A DNA stretch of 5,015 nucleotides from Acidobacteriota bacterium (lineage in GTDB: Bacteria > Acidobacteriota > Vicinamibacteria > Vicinamibacterales > UBA2999), in assembly GCA_013813075.1 (NCBI GenBank), contig JACCSI010000371.1, positions 1-5,015 on the forward strand, written 5' to 3'. A model generated the notes under the pieces. It saw only the letters and a program-made list of their open reading frames with translations. It was not told the origin of the DNA and searched no databases. Each line of letters opens with the position of its first letter. Position 1 is the first letter of the stretch. A program made the translations under genes and the position numbers. Shown here one piece after another: positions 1 to 4,683 of this stretch.

Positions 1-1477
1 CCAGCATGCGAGCTGTCACCGTTCGCAGGGCAGCGTCGTCCTGGTAGCGCGATGCCGGGAAGCTCAGGCTGCCCGTCAGCAGCCGTTCGGCATCGAAGCC
101 CGGATCGACCGCCAGAATCCGCTGAAAGCTGGCGAGCAGTAACCCGGCGCCGACCAGCAGCACCAGCGCGAAAGCCACCTGGCTCGTCACCAAGACACGT
201 CGCACCACGCGCGTGCGACGCGACGCCGTACCCGAGCGGCCCTCTTCACGGACGACCTGTCCGAGGTTGGCGCGACGGAGTGCAACCACGGGGAAAAGCC
301 CCACCAGCACACCGACCGCCAGGACCAGGCCGATGGTGAAGACCAGCGCGGTGCCGTCGAGGCGGATGTCTTCGCCGCGCGGCAGCTGATCGAGTCCGAG
401 GGTGTCGGCGGCGGTCAGCGCCCACCAGCCGAGCACGATTCCCAGCGCGCCGCCCACCAGCGAGATCAATACAGTCTCTGTGAGAATCTGGCGCGACAAC
501 CTCTGGATGCTCGCGCCAAGCGCATGGCGGGTTGCGAGTTCCCGCACGCGCGTGCTGGCACGCACCGAAACGAGATTGGTGATGTTGACGCAGCCAATGA
601 TCAGCACGCAGAGCACGCCACCCCATAACAGGTAGAGCGTGTCGCTCGTGCCCTCGACCAGGTCGCGCTGAAACGGCTTGACCTGCGTATGGAAGCCGGC
701 ATTGATCAGAGCCGTTTTCAGCTCGGGAAGCCGTTCGAGGTTCCCGGCGTTGATGGCGTTGACTTGGGTCTGAGCCTGCTCGAAGGATGCGCCCGAGACG
801 AGCCGTGCAATCTGCTGCCAGCTGTTACTGTGGCGGTTGCTGTCTGAGCGCTCTTCCGGTGTAAACGCGGCGGGGGTCCAGAGCTGCACGTCCGGATCGA
901 TAAACCGGAAGCTCTCCGGCATGACGCCTACGACGGTGTAAAGCACACCGTTGATGCGCAGGTCACGTCCGAGCGCTTCGTCGCGTCCGCCAAACAGACG
1001 TTGCCACAACCCGTAACCCAGCACGACTTTCCGGTTTTGTCCGACCTCGGCCTCGTTCTCGGAGAAGAGCTGCCCGCGATGGGGCTGCGCACGCAGCAGG
1101 CGGAACATCGACGGCGTGACCATCATGCTCGTCAGGCGCTCGACATCGCCGCCGCCTTGACCGCCAAGTGTGACGCCCCCCGTGCGGTACATCGCGATCT
1201 CTTCGAACGCCGGCATTTGCGCCAGGCGATCGAAATAGTCGGGGATACCGTTCGAGGCGCGCAGTGCGCCCGCACCGGGGTACGAATTGAAGATCGTCGC
1301 AATTCGCTCCGCCTCCACAAACGGCAGCGGCTTGAGCAGGACCGAATTAACGACCGCGAAAATCGAGGTGTTGGCGCCCACACAGAGTGCCAGCGTGGCG
1401 ACGACCGTGACCGTGAATCCGCGATCTCTCCAGAGAAGGCGGGTCGCAAATTTGAGATCGTGTAGCAGGCGGTCCAT
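1..1477 (-). CDS. ADOP-type MacB/FtsX ABC transporter permease, N-terminal 492 residues (runs off left edge)
   Basis: This is an inner-membrane permease of the MacB/FtsX superfamily, probably acting in export or envelope mechanotransmission; the substrate is unknown. The N-terminus begins MDRLLHDLKFATRLLWRD, typical of ADOP proteins, followed by TM1 at about 21-48 (with GANTSIFAVVNSVLLKPLPF). A MacB-like periplasmic domain spans about 55-275 and contains GYGLWQRLFGG (154-164) and TVVGVMPESFRF (181-192). The FtsX domain at about 280-400 has three hydrophobic segments and the conserved RVRELATRHALGAS stretch (310-323). A further hydrophobic segment (429-450, TSQVAFALVLLVGAGLLL) followed by DPGFD opens the second permease half. 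ADOPs are usually about 800 residues, so roughly 60% is present and the rest lies beyond base 1. The ATG is fixed by an in-frame TAG three codons upstream (1487-1489). I see no good Shine-Dalgarno sequence, and no ATPase gene lies in the window, consistent with 'orphan' permeases. Confidence 0.95.
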   Translation of the reverse strand, partial: MDRLLHDLKFATRLLWRDRGFTVTVVATLALCVGANTSIFAVVNSVLLKPLPFVEAERIATIFNSYPGAGALRASNGIPDYFDRLAQMPAFEEIAMYRTGGVTLGGQGGGDVERLTSMMVTPSMFRLLRAQPHRGQLFSENEAEVGQNRKVVLGYGLWQRLFGGRDEALGRDLRINGVLYTVVGVMPESFRFIDPDVQLWTPAAFTPEERSDSNRHSNSWQQIARLVSGASFEQAQTQVNAINAGNLERLPELKTALINAGFHTQVKPFQRDLVEGTSDTLYLLWGGVLCVLIIGCVNITNLVSVRASTRVRELATRHALGASIQRLSRQILTETVLISLVGGALGIVLGWWALTAADTLGLDQLPRGEDIRLDGTALVFTIGLVLAVGVLVGLFPVVALRRANLGQVVREEGRSGTASRRTRVVRRVLVTSQVAFALVLLVGAGLLLASFQRILAVDPGFDAERLLTGSLSFPASRYQDDAALRTVTARML

Positions 1478-1572
1478 CTCGAAGATCTACGAACCGCGCC
1501 GGGAGCAGGTTCCGAACCGATGATGACGTGCGCAACCTGACGGTCCAGGCCAACGCACCCTGGTTTGTGGCT

Positions 1573-2265
1573 TTATGGCTTGGTGAAGATCAACACGTGC
1601 TGGCGCGGCAAGCTCGACTCGGCCGTCGTCAGCACAAATCCTTCGCTCTCGACCTCGAGCTTGGCCTGTGCGACCGTCATCTTGTGTAACGGCATGATCG
1701 GGATACTCGGGTCTTCTCCCTTGTATTCCAGCAGCACCAGGCGGCCGCCTGGTTTCAGCGCGGCACGGATGTGCGCGAGCACCGTCTGCGGCGCCGAAAG
1801 CTCGTGATACACGTCAACCATCAAGGCGAGGTCGATCGATGCCGCCGCGAGCCTGGGATCGGCGGGTGCTCCGAGAATCAGCGTCACGTTGCCGATGCCC
1901 TGGCGCACGAGACGCTGTTGCAGCAGGTCGAGCATGCCCTGCTGGATGTCGGTCGCAAAGACCTTGCCTGTTGGTCCTACCAGTTGTGACAACCGCTCGG
2001 TGAAGTATCCGGAGCCAGCACCAATGTCAGCGACCGTGGCACCCGGCATCACCTTCATGATGGCGAGCGCCCGCGCTGGTTGTTCTTCCACTTCGCGTTC
2101 GGCGCGTTCCAGCCAGGGCGCGCCCGCAACGCCCATTGGCCTGGCGTATTCCCGGCCGCTCAGCGGATGGCGGCCAGCACCGGCCTGCGACGCGACCATC
2201 ACCGCCGCTACCGCGAGGACGCAACCGGCCGCCCCGAGGACCAACGTGCGCCATCTCTTGACCAT
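1573..2265 (-). CDS. Class I SAM-dependent methyltransferase with N-terminal signal/anchor segment
   Basis: A complete 230-residue protein that probably transfers a methyl group from S-adenosylmethionine; the substrate cannot be read from the sequence. Residues 1-6 are basic (MVKRWR), 7-30 are hydrophobic/small and end in SQAGAG, which looks like a Sec signal peptide or membrane anchor. A conserved pre-domain follows (HPLSGREYARPMG, then GAPWLERAEREVEEQP at 48-63). The Rossmann fold shows motif I ADIGAGSGYFTERL (79-92), the motif II acidic residue in FATDIQQGM (103-111), a motif IV-like IDLALMVDVYHEL (144-156) and LKPGGRLVLLEYKGED (170-185). The C-terminus LPRQHVLIFTKP is a typical closing strand. 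The ATG is supported by AGGA (complement of 2273-2276) seven bases upstream. The gene is divergent from the peroxiredoxin and lies 95 bases upstream of the ADOP permease on the same strand, so co-transcription is possible. The family call is firm; export is inferred only from the N-terminus. Confidence 0.93.
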   Translation of the reverse strand: MVKRWRTLVLGAAGCVLAVAAVMVASQAGAGRHPLSGREYARPMGVAGAPWLERAEREVEEQPARALAIMKVMPGATVADIGAGSGYFTERLSQLVGPTGKVFATDIQQGMLDLLQQRLVRQGIGNVTLILGAPADPRLAAASIDLALMVDVYHELSAPQTVLAHIRAALKPGGRLVLLEYKGEDPSIPIMPLHKMTVAQAKLEVESEGFVLTTAESSLPRQHVLIFTKP

Positions 2266-2316
2266 GCTGCCATCCTACCAGCTTGGGTCCTGAGGCTGCG
2301 TGCGCGGTCGCGTTTC

Positions 2317-2325
2317 TGGTACCAT
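2317..2325 (+). promoter_or_regulatory. Candidate extended -10 (TGGTACCAT) for the peroxiredoxin gene
   Basis: The 92-base divergent spacer contains TGGTACCAT, which fits the TGnTAnnnT form of an extended -10 element and lies 32 bases before the peroxiredoxin ATG. I see no convincing -35 hexamer 16-18 bases upstream. The first eight bases form a perfect palindrome (TGGTACCA), so the site could instead be half of an operator. Weak, position-based call. Confidence 0.22.
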
Positions 2326-2357
2326 CATCAGCCGCATCACTCAACAGGAGAACAACC

Positions 2358-3026
2358 ATGATCGGCCCGCTCCCCATCGGCGCAGACGCGCCCGATTTCG
2401 AGGCTGAGACGACGCAAGGACGCATTCGCTTTCACGAATGGCTCGGCAATTCCTGGGGCGTCCTGTTTTCACACCCGAAGGACTTCACCCCTGTGTGTAC
2501 GACCGAGCTTGGCTACATGGCCAGGATCAAGCCGGACTTCGACAAGCGCGACGTCAAAGTCATGGGGCTCAGTATCGATCCGCTCGACAAGCACGCAGGC
2601 TGGTCGAAGGACATTGAAGAAACCCAGGGGCACGCGCCGAACTACCCGATGATCGCCGACTCGGACCTGAAGGTCGCGAAGCTCTATGGCATGTTGCCCG
2701 CAGGTGCCGGCGAATCGTGCGACGGCCGCACCGCTGCCGACAACGCCACCGTTCGCAACGTCTATGTGATTGGTCCCGACAAGAAGATCAAGCTGGTGAT
2801 CTCGTACCCCATGAGCACGGGTCGCAACTTCGACGAGGTGCTGCGCGTCATCGACTCGCTTCAACTCACGGCGAAGCACAAGGTGGCGACGCCCGCGAAC
2901 TGGAAGGACGGCGACGACGTGATTATTTTGGCGGCGGTGTCGGAAGACGAGGCCAAGCGCACGTATCCGGGCGGGTGGCGCGCGCCGAAGCCGTACCTCC
3001 GAATCGTGCCCCAGCCGAAAGCGTAG
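2358..3026 (+). CDS. 1-Cys peroxiredoxin, Prx6 subfamily (AhpC/TSA fold)
   Basis: A complete 222-residue thiol peroxidase that reduces hydrogen peroxide and organic hydroperoxides, expected to be cytoplasmic because no signal peptide is visible. The thioredoxin-fold domain carries the active-site motif P40-KDF-T44-PV-C47 (SHPKDFTPVCTTELGYMARI), with C47 the peroxidatic cysteine. R133 in the TVRNVYVIGPDKKIKL segment is the expected catalytic arginine. The Prx6 hallmark YPMSTGRNFDEVLRVIDSLQL (150-170) is followed by the C-terminal extension with VATPANWKDGDDVII (176-190) and a YPGGW...YLRIVPQP end, which separates Prx6 from typical 2-Cys AhpC. Length matches the family. The ATG at 2358 has AGGAG (2346-2350) with a seven-base spacer; a longer in-frame start at 2283 is rejected because the extension lacks homology and contains this site. 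A second cysteine, C121, lies in a loop before the catalytic arginine. The stop overlaps the next gene. Confidence 0.96.
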   Translation: MIGPLPIGADAPDFEAETTQGRIRFHEWLGNSWGVLFSHPKDFTPVCTTELGYMARIKPDFDKRDVKVMGLSIDPLDKHAGWSKDIEETQGHAPNYPMIADSDLKVAKLYGMLPAGAGESCDGRTAADNATVRNVYVIGPDKKIKLVISYPMSTGRNFDEVLRVIDSLQLTAKHKVATPANWKDGDDVIILAAVSEDEAKRTYPGGWRAPKPYLRIVPQPKA

Positions 3027-3373
3027 TGTCTTCGTCACGCATCGTGTATTCGACGGGCATCGGCAGCGTCTGTCCGGGCTGCGGGTGGCCCGCGACTGGT
3101 TGCCGGTGCTCGAAGACTCTGGCCAACCGACCGCTACCCACGCGCATCGTCGCCAAGCTGCGCCTCGAGAAGAAGGGCCGCGGCGGCAAGGCCGTCACCG
3201 TCGTCTACGACCTGCCGCAGAACGCGACGTTCCTGAAAGACCTCAGCCAGGACCTCAAGCGGGCGTGCGGCACCGGCGGCACCGTGGTGGACGACACGAT
3301 TGAACTGCAGGGCGACCTGCGCGATCGGGTTCGCGACTTCCTGCAGAAGAAGAACCTCGTCGTCAAAGGCTAA
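3026..3373 (+). CDS. yciH: SUI1/eIF1-family translation initiation factor homologue (YciH) with N-terminal cysteine knuckle
   Basis: A 115-residue cytoplasmic protein of the SUI1/eIF1 family. Bacterial YciH members bind the small ribosomal subunit and are proposed to influence start-site or initiator tRNA selection and stress translation (family knowledge). The N-terminus reads SSSRIVYSTGIG, closely matching the SRLVYST opening of E. coli YciH. Next come C16-PG-C19 and C26-R-C28, a probable metal-binding knuckle that E. coli YciH lacks. The SUI1 domain covers about 40-115: KLRLEKKGRGGKAVTVVYDL, then LKDLSQDLKRACGTGGTVVD (72-90), IELQGDLRDRVRDFL and a KKNLVVKG tail. The GTG start at 3026 shares its first base with the last base of the peroxiredoxin stop (TAGTG) and gives exactly the family N-terminus. 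No Shine-Dalgarno sequence precedes it, so translation probably depends on termination-reinitiation from the upstream gene. Confidence 0.93.
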   Translation: MSSSRIVYSTGIGSVCPGCGWPATGCRCSKTLANRPLPTRIVAKLRLEKKGRGGKAVTVVYDLPQNATFLKDLSQDLKRACGTGGTVVDDTIELQGDLRDRVRDFLQKKNLVVKG

Positions 3374-3433
3374 GCCGCGAGGCCGCAACTGGACGTGATC
3401 AACAAGGCCGGTCAGACGCCGCTCGCGTTGACG
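3374..3433 (+). pseudogene. Possible ankyrin-repeat coding remnant after the SUI1 stop
   Basis: Directly after the SUI1 stop, in the same frame, the DNA reads AARPQLDVINKAGQTPLALT. The part DVINKAGQTPLAL fits the start of an ankyrin repeat (D-x-x-N-x-x-G-x-TPL-x-x-A). The following residues (PSKRQPGRPAPGRR...) are not ankyrin-like. There is no ribosome-binding site for the only local in-frame start (GTG at 3395), and the frame runs into the dodecin gene in the wrong phase, so this is unlikely to be a functional gene. It may be the leftover end of a deleted ankyrin-repeat gene, or chance. The match is only about a dozen residues. Confidence 0.3.
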
Positions 3434-3450
3434 ATGCCGAGCAAGAGGCA

Positions 3451-3475
3451 GCCCGGCCGCCCTGCCCCGGGCCGG
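3451..3475 (+). terminator. GC-rich inverted repeat downstream of the peroxiredoxin-SUI1 pair
   Basis: Two alternative six-base-pair stems overlap here: GCCCGG (3451-3456) with CCGGGC (3467-3472), or CCGGCC (3453-3458) with GGCCGG (3470-3475). The position, about 80 bases after the SUI1 stop and before dodecin, would suit a transcription-attenuating hairpin. There is no following T-run, so a standard intrinsic terminator is not supported. Confidence 0.2.
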
Positions 3476-3582
3476 CGCACTCTGAGCGCAACGACAAACG
3501 CAATTCGAGCGACCTCGACGCTATCATCGAGGCCACTACGCAGCCGCTCGTTGCGCGCTGCGATGGATGAGCTTCAATCATC

Positions 3583-3587
3583 AGGAG
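3583..3587 (+). promoter_or_regulatory. Ribosome-binding site AGGAG of dodecin (decides the start)
   Basis: AGGAG sits six bases before the ATG at 3594. It lies inside the nine-codon extension that an upstream in-frame ATG (3567) would add, so 3594 is the true start. The ten bases CAGGAGAACA (3582-3591) are identical to those before the peroxiredoxin start (2345-2354). Confidence 0.85.
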
Positions 3588-3593
3588 AACAGC

Positions 3594-3794
3594 ATGGCCA
3601 TTCACAAAGTCATCGAGATCATCTCGCAGTCCGACAAGGGCTGGGAAGACGCCGCCCAACGTGCGGTAACGGATGCGGGCGCAACAGTCAACGGGATCAA
3701 GTCGATCTGGATCAAAAACTTCGAGGGCGTGGTCAGGGACAACAAGATCGTCGAATACCGCATCAACGCCAACATCACCTTCGAGGTGAAGTAG
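3594..3794 (+). CDS. Dodecin, small flavin-binding protein
   Basis: A complete 66-residue protein of the dodecin family. Known dodecins assemble into hollow dodecamers that bind riboflavin, FMN or FAD pairs and are thought to store or buffer free flavins in the cytoplasm. The sequence has the family order: first strand MAIHKVIEIISQS, then the helix KGWEDAAQRAVTDAGATV (15-32), then strand GIKSIWIKNFEGVV (34-47) and the closing hairpin NKIVEYRINANITFEVK (50-66). W39 is in the place of the tryptophan that stacks on the flavin ring in characterised dodecins. Length is normal for the family. The gene has its own strong ribosome-binding site and lies about 220 bases after the SUI1 gene, so it could be a separate unit or the last gene of a redox-linked transcript. 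No obvious promoter hexamers were found upstream. Confidence 0.95.
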   Translation: MAIHKVIEIISQSDKGWEDAAQRAVTDAGATVNGIKSIWIKNFEGVVRDNKIVEYRINANITFEVK

Positions 3795-3813
3795 CCGCGC
3801 CACAAACGCTTTG

Positions 3814-3829
3814 CAGCGCTCGGGCGCTG
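3814..3829 (+). terminator. Candidate terminator hairpin after dodecin
   Basis: CAGCGC (3814-3819), loop TCGG, GCGCTG (3824-3829) is a perfect six-base-pair stem beginning 19 bases after the dodecin stop. The tail GTTCGGTTGG is only mildly T-containing, so termination strength is doubtful. The position is right for the end of the dodecin transcript. Confidence 0.35.
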
Positions 3830-3850
3830 GTTCGGTTGGCAGATGGCCGC

Positions 3851-4008
3851 CGGGCCGGTGCCCGTGCGCCGCTCGTTCGTTTGCACCACGAAGGTTTCGT
3901 CAGGGCCTCGGCATGGCGGCGAAGTATGCTTGCTGCCACACGGGCGAGGAGGCCCTTTCGATGATTTGGAACAGCGAACTCAATTCGGTGGCAAGGCAGC
4001 CACCGAAT
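3851..4008. other. Non-coding spacer with a cluster of strong inverted repeats
   Basis: I recognise no gene between dodecin and the decayed lipoprotein gene, but the stretch folds well on paper. In order: CGGGC/GCCCG around CGGT (3851-3864); ACGAA/TTCGT around GGT (3888-3900); an outer stem AGGGCCT (3902-3908) with AGGCCCT (3950-3956) enclosing TGGCGGC (3914-3920) and GCTGCCA (3932-3938, one G-T pair), which continues past one bulged G into AAG/CTT around TATG; and finally ATTCGGTGGC (3983-3992) with GCCACCGAAT (3999-4008), ten perfect pairs around AAGGCA. The array lies directly upstream of the lipoprotein start at 4051 and could be a structured leader, a small RNA or a REP-like element. I cannot match it to a known riboswitch class. 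Strand is undetermined. Confidence 0.4.
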
Positions 4009-4147
4009 CCCCTACGGACAATCCGTCAGGCTCTCACCGGCCACGCGGATATGGTCAAAATTCTCGAAGACGGCGTCGGCGTTGGTGACCGTGCTGGCGC
4101 TCAGCGGCGCCGCGTGTGGCGGAAGCAAGAACTCGTAGCCGACGTCA

Positions 4148-4188
4148 CCCACCCCCACCCCGACCCCGACCCCGATTACCCCCGCCCC
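4148..4188 (+). repeat. C-rich hexamer-like repeat encoding a Pro/Thr linker; G-quadruplex potential on the minus strand
   Basis: Seven runs of three to five C bases, separated by one to five bases, occur in 41 bases; the core repeats CCCCGA. In the lipoprotein frame this encodes alternating Pro and Thr. The complementary strand has the matching G-runs and fits the usual pattern for intramolecular G-quadruplex formation. Repeats of this type are prone to slippage. Confidence 0.7.
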
Positions 4189-4490
4189 GCCGGCTTCGCC
4201 TCCCCATACGACGGTCAACCCAGTCGGCAGCACGGCCAACATCGAAGCCAGAACATCCCAGGTGACCGGCGACGGTACGCAACCCACCCAGGTGTTCGAC
4301 GACTTCATGATCGCCAATGGCGCTACGATCCGTACCGTTGCCTGGCAAGGGATTTATTGCGTCCAGCAACCAAACGCAGCCGCTCCGGCGCCGACGGTGT
4401 CGGCCTTCACTGTCGGTTTTTATCCCGACCTGCAGACCTCTCCGTACGCGGTGGGACGCGCCAAATGTGCGGGGAACGGTCCGATCCTGC

Positions 4491-4554
4491 CGAACCGTTT
4501 GCCTGTGCAGGACAGACGGTCGCGGCCTCCAACGGCTTGCCACGAAACGGTTCG
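4491..4554. repeat. 10-bp perfect inverted repeat, arms 44 bp apart
   Basis: CGAACCGTTT (4491-4500) is the exact reverse complement of AAACGGTTCG (4545-4554). It lies in the part of the decayed lipoprotein gene where the coding signal fades. No transposase or target duplication is visible, so its role is unknown. Confidence 0.5.
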
Positions 4555-4606
4555 CTGCCGCACGTCACGAGGGCTGGCGATTTTCCTAAAGTCGAGCTTC
4601 GACCAT

Positions 4607-4658
4607 TTGCACTAGAGCTGTGAGAGGCCGATGCAAATTGCAGTAGAGTTGCGTAGAG
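4607..4658. repeat. Imperfect direct repeat with 31-base spacing
   Basis: TTGCACTAGAGCTGTGAGAG (4607-4626) recurs as TTGCAGTAGAGTTGCGTAGAG with a one-base insertion (4638-4658). ATTTGCA (4605-4611) and TGCAAAT (4632-4638) additionally form a seven-base inverted repeat between the copies. The pair sits just before the terminal open frame. It could be a regulator-binding site or a recombination footprint; only two copies are seen. Confidence 0.45.
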
Positions 4659-4683
4659 CACGCCCGGTCGATGGGCGCACACC

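Larger units (their letters stand above)
4051..4615 (+). pseudogene. Decayed secreted lipoprotein gene (frameshift plus in-frame stop)
   Basis: ATG at 4051 begins MVK; if one A is removed from AAAA (4057-4060) the reading continues MVKFSKTASALVTVLALSGA followed by AC-GGSKNS. That is a clean lipoprotein signal: basic start, hydrophobic core, and a lipobox-like SGAAC with Cys22, although glycine at -3 is unusual. A TAG at 4136-4138 then interrupts the frame right after the signal. Beyond it the same frame reads a PTSPTPTPTPTP linker followed by a domain with TQPTQVFDDFMIANGATIRT and VAWQGIYCVQQPNA...VSAFTVGFYPD, which looks like a genuine extracellular beta-rich domain. After about 4450 the sequence becomes Arg/Cys-rich and unconvincing up to a TAG at 4613-4615, so the C-terminus is probably lost as well. 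No clear ribosome-binding site is seen. Alternatives are assembly errors, or expression of only the part from a GTG at 4262. Family not recognised. Confidence 0.55.

Noticed and set aside
1478..1572. Terminator between methyltransferase and permease (CCAGG/CCTGG stem)
   Set aside because: The stem is only five base pairs with a nine-base loop and no T-run on the minus strand.
2206..2265. Lipobox reading of the methyltransferase N-terminus (GAAGC)
   Set aside because: The cysteine at residue 15 is in the middle of the hydrophobic stretch with too short a core before it, so an ordinary signal peptide or anchor is more likely.
2717..3025. N-terminal extension of the SUI1 frame back to 2717
   Set aside because: It overlaps the peroxiredoxin in another frame and is Arg-rich; the GTG at 3026 gives exactly the YciH-like N-terminus.
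2469..3038. Long minus-strand open frame opposite the peroxiredoxin
   Set aside because: It is a shadow of a confidently identified gene with a strong active-site motif on the plus strand; its translation is Arg/Val/His-rich with no family features.
3795..4050. Known riboswitch (cobalamin or cyclic-di-GMP type) upstream of the lipoprotein gene
   Set aside because: I could not match the conserved core sequences of these classes by eye; only generic stem structure is supported.
3811..4623. 270-codon plus-strand open frame across the spacer and the decayed lipoprotein gene
   Set aside because: The translation is Arg/Pro/Gly-rich without recognisable motifs, and a neighbouring frame carries the lipoprotein signal, PT linker and domain. 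Only its ATG at 4051 is used, as the probable start before the frameshift.
4607..4658. CRISPR or tandem array
   Set aside because: Only two imperfect copies with an 11-base gap; no further units and no cas genes.
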